Shown: in pieces, positions 1 to 5,768 of the stretch
Numbering within the stretch: position 1 is the first letter of the stretch
Layout of the letters: every line of letters begins with the position of its first letter
Assembly: GCA_030624325.1 (NCBI GenBank)
Contig: JAUXKJ010000020.1
Location: 1-6,784, forward strand
Direction: 5' to 3'
Source: Nitrososphaerota archaeon
GTDB taxonomy: Archaea > Thermoproteota > Nitrososphaeria > Nitrososphaerales > Nitrosopumilaceae
Length of the DNA stretch: 6,784 nt
The notes under the pieces: model-generated
What the model was told of the DNA's origin: nothing
Databases searched by the model: none
Seen by the model: the letters and a program-made list of their open reading frames with translations, nothing else
Program-made: the position numbers and the translations under genes

Positions 1-927
1 ACACCTGAACAGATGAGTCTGTTTCATAAAGAAATAGCCAACAACATTATTTCTAAAGTAAAAAAAATTGTAGAGTGTGGTGCAAATGTGGTTATTTCTA
101 GAAAAGGAATTGACAATATTGCTCAGGAAGCACTGGCAAAGGCAGGAATTATTTCTATGCGTAGAGTCAAATCAAATGATTTGTGGTGGGTTGAAAAGGC
201 AACCGGTGCAAAGACATGCAAGAGTTTAGAGGAGATTTCTCCAGATGATTTGGGTCATGCAAAAAAGGTTTATCAAAAAAAGGTAGGAGACGATAAAATG
301 GTATTTGTTGATGGATGCTCAAATCCAAAGTCTGTTACACTTTTACTTCGAGCAAATTCGTATAGATATCTTGATGAATTTCATAGAACAGCTCTAAATG
401 TGATCTATGTCCTACGTGATTTTATTGAAAAACCATTTCTTGTTGGTGGAGGTGGTGCAACAGAAGCGATTATTGCAAGAAAGGTAAGAGAAAAAGCTTT
501 GGAAATAGAAGGACGAGAACAATTAGTTGTAGAAAAATTTGCCGATGCCATTGAAGAAATTCCAGTTACTCTAGCTCGCAATTTAGGAATGGATGCTATA
601 GATGCACTTACAGAATTACGAAGAAAACATGTTGAATTTACAAACGGCAAATTCAGGTGGTTTGGAATAGATTCCGACAAAAGAAAGGTTGCAGAGACAT
701 ATCCGGGAGTAATAGAGCCTACGGTAGTCAAAGAACAGGTCATCAAAACTGCAGTCGAGGTTACTAACATGATAATTAATGTAGATGATGTCTTTATGAA
801 AGATGAAATTGACAACACTCATTGCCATATTGATGGTACCGTTCATGCCCACAAAGATGGAGGAAAGACACACAATCACTATGAACAAGAAGGCTTAGAA
901 CAACGACAAATGCATCATTACTATTAG
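1..927 (+). CDS. Thermosome (group II chaperonin) subunit, C-terminal part, divergent paralog
   Basis: This is the last 308 residues of an ATP-driven protein-folding chaperonin subunit; the frame is open to base 1, so the start lies outside the window. The visible part begins with TPEQM in the apical domain, continues with apical motifs (VVISRKGID, AKAGI.RRVK, VDGCSNPKSVTLLLRA), then the equatorial return with GGGATEA (about 451-474), GREQLVVEKFA.A.E.IPVTLA and GVIEPTVVKEQVIK. These match thermosome alpha/beta chains over the whole length without large gaps. Two things are odd. The residue aligned with the conserved equatorial catalytic Asp (the D of R-A-L-N-D-A-I in Thermoplasma alpha) is Asn, encoded at 397-399. 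The C-terminal tail is His-rich (three HxH units, ending MHHYY) instead of Gly/Met-rich. It probably works as a specialised subunit in a mixed ring, which is inference. The stop overlaps the convergent gene by 4 bases. Confidence 0.95.
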   Translation, partial: TPEQMSLFHKEIANNIISKVKKIVECGANVVISRKGIDNIAQEALAKAGIISMRRVKSNDLWWVEKATGAKTCKSLEEISPDDLGHAKKVYQKKVGDDKMVFVDGCSNPKSVTLLLRANSYRYLDEFHRTALNVIYVLRDFIEKPFLVGGGGATEAIIARKVREKALEIEGREQLVVEKFADAIEEIPVTLARNLGMDAIDALTELRRKHVEFTNGKFRWFGIDSDKRKVAETYPGVIEPTVVKEQVIKTAVEVTNMIINVDDVFMKDEIDNTHCHIDGTVHAHKDGGKTHNHYEQEGLEQRQMHHYY

Positions 928-1163
928 GGTTCTGGAGGATTGAATTTGTAATGCTGCTCTTGTTTTTCAGGTTCTTCTGATTGTACTTCACTTTCAGTTT
1001 CAATTTCTTCTTGGGATTTTGAATCATCAGATCTATCAGTTCCAAGCTCAAAAATCAAAATAACTGCTACAAATACTATGAGAATTAATATCAGCCTTGT
1101 TTTCATTGATAATTTTTTCCGAGTTTTTGGTTTGTCAGGCATCAAAAATTGTAATTGATGCAC
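924..1163 (-). CDS. Small single-helix membrane protein with acidic tail (unknown function)
   Basis: I do not recognise a family. The 79-residue frame has a basic N-terminus (KPKTRKK), one hydrophobic helix at about residues 24-40 (LILILIVFVAVILIF) and a polar tail rich in Glu, Ser and Gln, ending in PPEP. By the positive-inside rule the acidic tail should face outside the cell. The longest frame starts at GTG (1163), 20 bases after the upstream gene, with a weak AGGT at 1176-1179. An ATG at 1142 would give a 72-residue protein beginning MPDKPKTRKK and is a real alternative. It is the third gene of a leftward cluster with a membrane protein and a winged-helix regulator, so co-transcription is likely. 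Its stop overlaps the thermosome stop by 4 bases. Confidence 0.6.
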   Translation of the reverse strand: MHQLQFLMPDKPKTRKKLSMKTRLILILIVFVAVILIFELGTDRSDDSKSQEEIETESEVQSEEPEKQEQHYKFNPPEP

Positions 1164-1183
1164 CTATTTTTTTCTACCTAAAT

Positions 1184-1468
1184 CTATTCTAAAGTGATTT
1201 TCAAAAGGATCAAGACCCCAGCGAGTTCTGCAATGGTAACACCTAACATGTAAGGAAAGACTTCGTGTGAGAAAATTTCTTCCATGGAAAAGTAAGCAAA
1301 TGAACCAATTGTGTTATGAAGGAAAAGCATTCCTGCAAAAATTATCATTGCTAAAGGCAATTGCGCCTTTGTTTTTGAATACATTTTTCCAAAACTGAAC
1401 ATAAGAATTCCAAGTACTATCATGTTTGCTATAGATACACCTGAGAGTATTGCCGAAGTGGGTTCCAT
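1184..1468 (-). CDS. Three-helix small membrane protein, partner of the winged-helix regulator
   Basis: This 94-residue protein has three hydrophobic segments at about residues 7-28, 37-59 and 70-90, with short loops holding KMYSKTK and MEEIFSHE. No enzyme motif is visible. The ATG start is well supported: GGAGGTG, a full match to the archaeal anti-Shine-Dalgarno end, lies 11 bases upstream in the 25-base gap after the regulator gene. Tight spacing on the same strand indicates one operon with the upstream regulator. Small multi-helix membrane proteins encoded beside such winged-helix genes are a recurring archaeal arrangement, which suggests that the membrane protein and regulator act together, but the signal and the mechanism cannot be read from the sequence. 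Confidence 0.75.
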   Translation of the reverse strand: MEPTSAILSGVSIANMIVLGILMFSFGKMYSKTKAQLPLAMIIFAGMLFLHNTIGSFAYFSMEEIFSHEVFPYMLGVTIAELAGVLILLKITLE

Positions 1469-1479
1469 TTAGAAGAGTG

Positions 1480-1486
1480 CACCTCC
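1480..1486 (-). promoter_or_regulatory. Strong Shine-Dalgarno site GGAGGTG
   Basis: On the minus strand GGAGGTG stands 11 bases before the ATG of the three-helix membrane protein and within the gap after the regulator stop. It fixes the start of the membrane protein gene and implies translation from a multi-gene transcript, in contrast with the leaderless-looking first genes elsewhere in the window. Confidence 0.75.
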
Positions 1487-1493
1487 ACAGGCT

Positions 1494-1796
1494 TTATTTA
1501 CTTTTTTCCAATTTTTTAACAATTTCATCCAAAGTCTCCAAATTAACTTCTAGGAAAGTAGAGATAAAATAGGTTACACCGTATTTTTCTCCAGCTTTTG
1601 AAATCATATTATTTTTTTCCAACACTTTGATGTGATGTTGAATTGCTTTGTAATCTAATTTTAATTCCTTTGCAAGCTGGTTAGCATTAAGTGGTTTTTC
1701 TTTTAGAACTGAAACCAATCGTAGTCTATTCAGTCCTCCTCTAGAACCAGCAAATAAAAACCACAAAAGACGCTTTACTTGGGGATCATTTGTCAT
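1494..1796 (-). CDS. ArsR-type winged-helix DNA-binding regulator
   Basis: A 100-residue cytosolic transcription regulator. After a short N-terminal helix comes the archaeal signature GGLNRLRLVSVLKEKP (about 20-35), then the helix-turn-helix LNANQLAKELKLDYKAIQHHIKVLEKNNMI (about 36-65), where the second half is the recognition helix. A short wing follows (KAGEKYGVTYFIS) and a C-terminal helix (LETLDEIVKKLEK) likely used for dimerisation. There are no cysteines, so metal sensing through Cys as in classical ArsR is excluded. It is the first gene of a leftward cluster with two membrane proteins and is divergent from the radical SAM gene, so the 95-base gap is the obvious place for an operator. 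The ATG at 1796 has no ribosome site but has a TTAATA word about 27-32 bases upstream, which fits a leaderless transcript. Its target and ligand are unknown. Confidence 0.87.
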   Translation of the reverse strand: MTNDPQVKRLLWFLFAGSRGGLNRLRLVSVLKEKPLNANQLAKELKLDYKAIQHHIKVLEKNNMISKAGEKYGVTYFISTFLEVNLETLDEIVKKLEKSK

Positions 1797-1891
1797 ATGA
1801 TATGAAAAAGGTGTTTCTTGTCTATTAAGAGGTATTAGTAATTCATAACTTAGTTGAAAAATGATAAATTTGATACAAACCTAGGAAGTTT
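1797..1891. promoter_or_regulatory. Divergent promoter region between regulator and radical SAM gene
   Basis: This 95-base AT-rich gap holds the 5' ends of two opposite genes. For the leftward regulator, TTAATA (plus-strand 1823-1828) sits about 27 bases before the ATG. For the rightward gene, ATAAATTT (1864-1871) sits about 25 bases before the first ATG. Both are plausible box A elements chosen by position and composition; no clear operator repeat is visible. Confidence 0.4.
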
Positions 1892-2773
1892 ATGATGTTA
1901 AATTACGATTATCCACTGTATAGACCGCCATCTGAAGCAAAGTCTCTAATTTTTCAAGTGACTCTAGGTTGTTCATTTAATGAGTGTTCATTTTGTGATA
2001 TGTATCGCTCTAAAGAATATTCTGAGAGACCTTGGGATGAGGTAAAGATGGAAATTGATATGGCGGCAAAACATGAACCTGAAACAAAAAAAATTTTTCT
2101 AGCAGATGGGGATGCGCTGAATCTTTCGACAGATTACATGGTTCAGATTGTCAAATACTTGTATGTGAAATTTCCCAATTTAGAGCGAGTATCGTGTTAC
2201 GCAATGCCAATGAATTTGCTCAAAAAAACCCCTGAAGAATTAAAAAAAATGTATGATGTTGGTCTTAAGATGCTTTATCTAGGAATTGAAACTGGTTCTG
2301 ACATTGTCTTAAAAAAAGTCACTAAAGGTGCAACATCTCAGACGATCATTAGGGCTTGTCGTAAAGCAATAGATGTAGGCTATACTTTATCATGTATGGT
2401 AATTCTTGGATTAGGTGGCAAGACTTACACCAAAGAACACATCAAAGGAACAGCTGAAGTACTAAGCGCGGTTTCTCCACATTATGCAGCTGCTCTAACA
2501 TTAATTATTGAACCCGGAGTCAAAGAAGAGTTTATGAAAAAATTCAACGAGCCTTTTATTCCTATAACAGATTCTGAAGCACTAGATGAACTACAAGAGT
2601 TGGTTAGCAAAATAGATTCAAAAAATGAAATTATTTTTAGAGCAAATCATGGTTCTAACGCGTATATGATTAAGGGAATTTTTCCACAAGATAAAGATTC
2701 AATGTTAGAGAAAATTTCTTGGATGAAGGAGCATCCCGAAGTATGTAGACCAGAAGGCCTTAGAGGGTTCTAG
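1892..2773 (+). CDS. Radical SAM enzyme with CX4CX2C cluster motif (unknown substrate)
   Basis: A 293-residue cytosolic iron-sulfur enzyme that should cleave S-adenosylmethionine to make a 5'-deoxyadenosyl radical. Visible motifs in order: RPPSEAKSLIFQVTLGC near the N-terminus; the [4Fe-4S] ligands C27, C32 and C35 in GCSFNECSFCDMY; FLADGDAL (69-76) in the place of the GGE-type SAM-binding strand; LYLGIETGSD (128-137); and the C-terminal FRANHGSNAY...KGIFPQDKDSML (249-272), a subfamily hallmark. The fold matches the Elp3/MiaB/NifB group. Relatives are often labelled coproporphyrinogen oxidase-like, but nothing here supports that reaction. There is no cobalamin or TRAM domain. Two ATG codons lie in tandem (1892 and 1895); AGGAAG at 1883-1888 is spaced better for the second. 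The 3' end overlaps the convergent thioredoxin-like gene by 14 bases. Confidence 0.88.
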   Translation: MMLNYDYPLYRPPSEAKSLIFQVTLGCSFNECSFCDMYRSKEYSERPWDEVKMEIDMAAKHEPETKKIFLADGDALNLSTDYMVQIVKYLYVKFPNLERVSCYAMPMNLLKKTPEELKKMYDVGLKMLYLGIETGSDIVLKKVTKGATSQTIIRACRKAIDVGYTLSCMVILGLGGKTYTKEHIKGTAEVLSAVSPHYAAALTLIIEPGVKEEFMKKFNEPFIPITDSEALDELQELVSKIDSKNEIIFRANHGSNAYMIKGIFPQDKDSMLEKISWMKEHPEVCRPEGLRGF

Positions 2774-2996
2774 AATTTTTTAGTTTCTCTGAGAGTTTTT
2801 TTCGATTTGGTATTCCAGTAAACTCTAATTTTCCATCAATAACGAGTCCGGGGGCTGTGAATATTGGATATTTTTGAAGATATTCAGGTTTTTCAGTTAC
2901 ATCAATTACTTGGTATGATAAACCCATTTCAGTTAACATTGTTTCTAGTACACTGCAGTTAGAACAGTCAGGAGTAGTAAGAACCTCGATTTTCAT
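2760..2996 (-). CDS. Thioredoxin/glutaredoxin-fold small redox protein (CSNC)
   Basis: A 78-residue cytosolic thiol-disulfide protein. It starts with a beta strand (MKIEVLTTPDC), has the redox pair C11-S-N-C14 at the start of the first helix, then a second strand (YQVIDVTE), and the cis-Pro loop TAPGLVIDGK (47-56, with P49) followed by the final strand and helix. Length and layout match the minimal archaeal thioredoxin/glutaredoxin proteins (Thioredoxin_3-like) rather than full thioredoxin. There is no signal peptide. It is the third gene of a tightly coupled operon: its ATG overlaps the TAA of the YHS gene by one base (TAATG). As CcdA-type carriers exchange electrons with cytosolic thioredoxins, this protein is a likely partner of the membrane protein encoded first in the operon. 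That partnership is inferred from context. Confidence 0.88.
   Translation of the reverse strand: MKIEVLTTPDCSNCSVLETMLTEMGLSYQVIDVTEKPEYLQKYPIFTAPGLVIDGKLEFTGIPNRKKLSEKLKNSRTL
2776..2802 (+). terminator. Candidate T-tract terminator of the radical SAM gene
   Basis: Just after the stop codon the plus strand has T6 (2776-2781), a small CTCT-G-AGAG inverted repeat (2787-2795) and T7 (2796-2802). Archaeal RNA polymerase stops at such U tracts. The site lies inside the 3' end of the convergent thioredoxin-like gene, so it may double as coding sequence. Confidence 0.4.
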
Positions 2997-3133
2997 TATT
3001 TCTCTATGAACTGTTCTGGATTTTTTTCAAATGCCCATCTACAACTTGCACAGCAAAATCGATATTCTTTTCCATTATGAATTATCGGTTCTCCTTTTTC
3101 TCCAATTTCCATTCCACAAACTGGATCCTTCAT
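2996..3133 (-). CDS. YHS-domain mini-protein, probable metal binder
   Basis: A 45-codon gene that is easily overlooked. The product opens MKDPVCGMEIGEKG, the hallmark of YHS domains, continues with IHNGKEYRFCCASC and ends with FEKNPEQFIEK, the usual end of this roughly 45-residue domain, so the protein is one complete YHS domain and nothing else. Cys6, Cys27, Cys28 and Cys31 are candidate ligands; YHS and the related TRASH domains are associated with copper and other soft metals. The start is well supported: ATGA overlaps the stop of the upstream membrane protein by 4 bases, and AGGAAGTGA (plus 3138-3146) matches the anti-Shine-Dalgarno complement at 8 of 9 positions, 4 bases before the ATG. 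The TAA overlaps the next ATG by one base. It is therefore translated from one transcript with the CcdA-like and thioredoxin-like proteins. Confidence 0.9.
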   Translation of the reverse strand: MKDPVCGMEIGEKGEPIIHNGKEYRFCCASCRWAFEKNPEQFIEK

Positions 3134-4125
3134 GCAATCACTTCCTTATTCCGACGTGCAAGATACCATATAATTGGCACACCTATCATACCAAAAAGAA
3201 CTACAGGAATGTATTCTGAAGAAATTTCAACTCCAAACACATCTTCATGAAGATGTTCACCCACATGAAACTCTGGAGGAATTAGCGTATTTGACACAAT
3301 GTTATTCCATCCTATATGCACTATTGTTCCTTCGTACCATTCATGTCCACCAGGAAGTCCTTGAATAATTAAAAATGCACCAATTACAATTAACATCCAA
3401 CCGGTAATTTTTTCAATTTTTATTCTATTTGTGGCAATACTTTTTGTAGCATTAACTCCAAGTATGGCAAGAATGGATAAGAGTATCAAAGGGATTGCTC
3501 TTCCAACTCCATGAACAACACCAAGTGAAGTACCAATTTCTAAACTTCCTGTTCCTGCTATGTAGATTAAAAGCCAGTAAAATAATGGATTTGGACAACC
3601 AACACCTGCGTTACCCAATAGAATTCCCATCAAAAATGATTTTGAATAGTCTTGACGATTTTGAATAAATTTAGGCGTTCCAGAATAGGCTGGTAATTTA
3701 AGATTGAGAAGTTTGAGTTGTGATAAACCAAAAAGAAATGCAGCAATTCCAGCAATTAAGAACATAAAAATGGAAACTTGGTCTAATGATGCATTTTTTC
3801 CAAGAGCAGAAACTCCCAAGCCATAAGCTGTTATGGTAATTGTGAGACCCACTCCAAATAATAGTGCCATCAAAAGTCCTTTTTTGTAACCTTTACCCAT
3901 ACTCAATGGAACAATTATGAAGACTAGTGGGAGAGTACAAGGCAAAACTATCATAGATAAACCTGCAACGTAGGCGATAATGAGCCAAGAGGGATATGAA
4001 ATATCTTGGTTTAGACCTACTGCAATATCACTAGTTAATGAAAAAATTATTCCAACAAAAATGAATGAAAATAAAACAAAAGAAATCAATACTATTGATT
4101 TTTTAGCTGCAACCTGCACTGACAT
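3130..4125 (-). CDS. CcdA/DsbD-family membrane thiol-disulfide carrier
   Basis: A 331-residue polytopic membrane protein with about eight hydrophobic segments (roughly 11-30, 48-72, 84-106, 117-136, 163-190, 198-224, 238-257, 305-322). The family-defining redox cysteines are present: C63 in VLPCTLPLVFIIVPLS and C177 in GVGCPNPLFYWLL, each followed by the helix-breaking proline expected for CcdA/DsbD. These carriers move reducing equivalents from cytosolic thioredoxin across the membrane to reduce extracytoplasmic thiols, for example during cytochrome maturation or disulfide repair. Unlike short CcdA (about 200-240 residues) it has a C-terminal extension. This includes a loop at 258-303 with His261, His270, His287, His291 and His293, which could bind metal, and then a final helix and a basic end (ARRNK). 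It is first in an operon with YHS and thioredoxin-like genes. The start has no ribosome site but a box A 22-28 bases upstream, fitting a leaderless message. Confidence 0.88.
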   Translation of the reverse strand: MSVQVAAKKSIVLISFVLFSFIFVGIIFSLTSDIAVGLNQDISYPSWLIIAYVAGLSMIVLPCTLPLVFIIVPLSMGKGYKKGLLMALLFGVGLTITITAYGLGVSALGKNASLDQVSIFMFLIAGIAAFLFGLSQLKLLNLKLPAYSGTPKFIQNRQDYSKSFLMGILLGNAGVGCPNPLFYWLLIYIAGTGSLEIGTSLGVVHGVGRAIPLILLSILAILGVNATKSIATNRIKIEKITGWMLIVIGAFLIIQGLPGGHEWYEGTIVHIGWNNIVSNTLIPPEFHVGEHLHEDVFGVEISSEYIPVVLFGMIGVPIIWYLARRNKEVIA

Positions 4126-4146
4126 AACATCTCTATAGCTTTAACG

Positions 4147-4153
4147 TATTTAA
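4147..4153 (-). promoter_or_regulatory. Box A promoter of the CcdA-YHS-thioredoxin operon
   Basis: The minus strand reads TTAAATA centred about 25 bases before the ATG at 4125, the normal distance from a TATA box to the transcription start in archaea. The transcript would start at or next to the ATG, so the first gene is probably leaderless. Confidence 0.55.
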
Positions 4154-4183
4154 TCCAAGTATACGTTATTGAATTACTGTAAA

Positions 4184-4258
4184 TGGGCCCACAGGGATTT
4201 GAACCCTGGATCTTCGCCGTGTAAGGGCGACGTCATAACCGACCTGGACTATGAGCCC
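4184..4258 (-). tRNA. tRNA-Val (anticodon UAC)
   Basis: A complete 75-base tRNA with every arm visible on the minus strand. The acceptor GGGCTCA pairs with TGGGCCC (one G-U) and the discriminator is A at 4184. The D arm pairs GTC with GAC. The anticodon stem TCGCC/GGCGA encloses loop CTTACAC, giving anticodon TAC (plus-strand 4221-4223), which reads valine GUA and related codons. The T arm CAGGG-TTCAAAT-CCCTG is canonical. No intron is present, and CCA is not encoded (TTT follows the discriminator), so it must be added after transcription. Confidence 0.96.
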
Positions 4259-4282
4259 AGCAAACTACCTTGTAAAAATCCA

Positions 4283-4288
4283 TTTAAA
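4283..4288 (-). promoter_or_regulatory. Box A promoter of tRNA-Val
   Basis: TTTAAA lies 25-30 bases upstream of the first base of the mature tRNA, preceded on the minus strand by purine-rich AAAG that could act as the TFB element. Because TTTAAA is its own complement it could also serve the divergent aspartate kinase gene, whose start is 53 bases to the right. Confidence 0.55.
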
Positions 4289-4325
4289 CTTTGAGAAACT
4301 TTCAGAATCGATCCAATGCTTAATA

Positions 4326-4331
4326 GAAGGA
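4326..4331 (+). promoter_or_regulatory. Ribosome binding site GAAGGA deciding the TTG start of aspartate kinase
   Basis: GAAGGA is separated from the TTG at 4341 by 9 bases, a good distance. It touches an ATG at 4332 directly, but that ATG is followed at once by TAA in the same frame and cannot start the enzyme. The next in-frame TTG (4353) would be too far away. Confidence 0.5.
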
Positions 4332-4340
4332 ATGTAATTT

Positions 4341-5768
4341 TTGTTACAGATATTGAACAAGTTAGTAGTAGCAAAATTTGGTGGCAGTGCATTAGGTGCG
4401 GATGGAATTAGTATTCCAATAATAATTCAAAGAATCAATGCATTAAAAAAAGATGCAAAGATTCTTGCAGTATTTTCAGCTCCACTTACTTTACAAGATG
4501 GAAAAACAAAATCGTTGACAGATTTAGTACTAGAAATTGGAAATAAAGCTGAAAAAGGTGAGGAACCAAATCTTGCTGAAATCAAAAGTGCTTATGAAAA
4601 AATTCTAGAGTTGGTAAGCTCAGAATATCGTGGAGATTGTAAATTAACAATCGAGTCATTTTTGGAAAAATCCAAATCTGCATTAGATGAAGCAAAGAAA
4701 AAAGGTGAATTTACCGACGAGGTACGCTCTAGAGCCCTTGCATATTCTGGAGAAATCTTGATGTCACATGTAATGAATGACATTTTGAAAAGTCAGGGGA
4801 TAAAATCAGAAGCAGTGGAATTTGAGACATGGCCAATAATTACTGATAATAACATAGAATCTACAAATTTTCTTGTCTCTGAATCATCACAAAGACTAGG
4901 TCCTTTAGAAGAAATTCTAAAAGAAAATGATGTGATAACCATTGGAGGTTTTATTGGAAAAACTACTGATGGAGTAATTACTACCTATGAAAGAGGGGGC
5001 TCTGACAGAACAGCAGCAGATCTTGCAATATTGTTTCATAAAAAATATGAGACCACGATTGATTTTGAAAAAGATAGCTGCGTATTATCAGCTGATCCCA
5101 AAGTAGTCTCAGAGGATCTTAGTGAGATAAAACAGCTCTCCTACAATGAGGCAAGATTAGCAGGAATGTTTGGAATGAAGATTCTTGATCCAATTGCGAT
5201 AAAAGAAATTTTAGAATATGGTGTTGATAGTCCGATAATTATTACTGATATGAAGAATCCTCAAAAAATTACTACTATAGAGCGAAATCCAAAAAATGTT
5301 AATGGTCATCCTCTCAAAATCGTAACAGGAAAGAAAAATTGTGCAATATTGAGAATTGAATCAGAATTCGTTGGTAGATTGTTAGAATCTCTGAGAAATG
5401 TAAAGAGGTATAGTGAATTTGTAATTTTGTCCCCCTTTATCAAAGATGGAATTGAATTCAATAGAATTTTGTTCCTAGATGGGGACTATGTGAAAAGAAA
5501 TGAAAAGTATATTCTAGGATTTGATTCTCTTGCAACAATCACTTACAATAGAGGAGTAATAACTCTGATTGGAGATGAAATGTGGCGTGTCCAGCAAATT
5601 GCTTCTAAATCAAGCTCAAAGATTGGTGAAGCAGGACTGAACATACTGAACATGGATGCACAAGAAGAAACTTCACGAATTATTATTGTAATTGAAGATT
5701 CAGGGGACAATATTGAAAAAGCAATTCGTGCAGTACATGAAGAAAAATCAAAAATAAAATTCCTCTAA
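4341..5768 (+). CDS. lysC: Aspartate kinase with C-terminal ACT domains
   Basis: A 475-residue cytosolic enzyme that phosphorylates aspartate, the first step toward threonine, methionine and possibly lysine. The amino-acid kinase domain shows VVAKFGGSALG (9-19, phosphate loop with catalytic Lys), GGFIGKTTDGVITTYERGGSDRTAADLA (202-229, aspartate and ATP site), VLSADPKVV (248-256) and LSYNEARLAGMFGMKILDP (266-284). Two ACT-like regions follow, about 325-400 and 401-475, the latter with LATITYNRGVITLIGDEMW; these normally carry feedback control by end-product amino acids. The length is typical. Oddities are the TTG start, the in-frame ATG-TAA just upstream, and LDP where many homologs have LHP. 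It is a monocistronic gene divergent from tRNA-Val. The symbol is assigned by family only. Confidence 0.93.
   Translation: MLQILNKLVVAKFGGSALGADGISIPIIIQRINALKKDAKILAVFSAPLTLQDGKTKSLTDLVLEIGNKAEKGEEPNLAEIKSAYEKILELVSSEYRGDCKLTIESFLEKSKSALDEAKKKGEFTDEVRSRALAYSGEILMSHVMNDILKSQGIKSEAVEFETWPIITDNNIESTNFLVSESSQRLGPLEEILKENDVITIGGFIGKTTDGVITTYERGGSDRTAADLAILFHKKYETTIDFEKDSCVLSADPKVVSEDLSEIKQLSYNEARLAGMFGMKILDPIAIKEILEYGVDSPIIITDMKNPQKITTIERNPKNVNGHPLKIVTGKKNCAILRIESEFVGRLLESLRNVKRYSEFVILSPFIKDGIEFNRILFLDGDYVKRNEKYILGFDSLATITYNRGVITLIGDEMWRVQQIASKSSSKIGEAGLNILNMDAQEETSRIIIVIEDSGDNIEKAIRAVHEEKSKIKFL

Noticed and set aside
405..1051. Three overlapping open frames on the minus strand within and beyond the thermosome gene
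   Set aside because: They lie opposite a well-conserved coding gene, show no domain or promoter, and their composition is that expected from the antisense of the thermosome codons.
3031..3368. Two plus-strand open frames over the CcdA-like and YHS genes
   Set aside because: They are antisense to genes with clear family motifs and have no ribosome site, promoter or recognisable domain.
4184..4258. Intron or unusual structure in the tRNA
   Set aside because: All stems close with a normal seven-base anticodon loop, so no intron is needed.
4592..4783. Minus-strand open frame of 63 codons inside aspartate kinase
   Set aside because: It lies entirely opposite conserved kinase coding sequence and has no motif or promoter.
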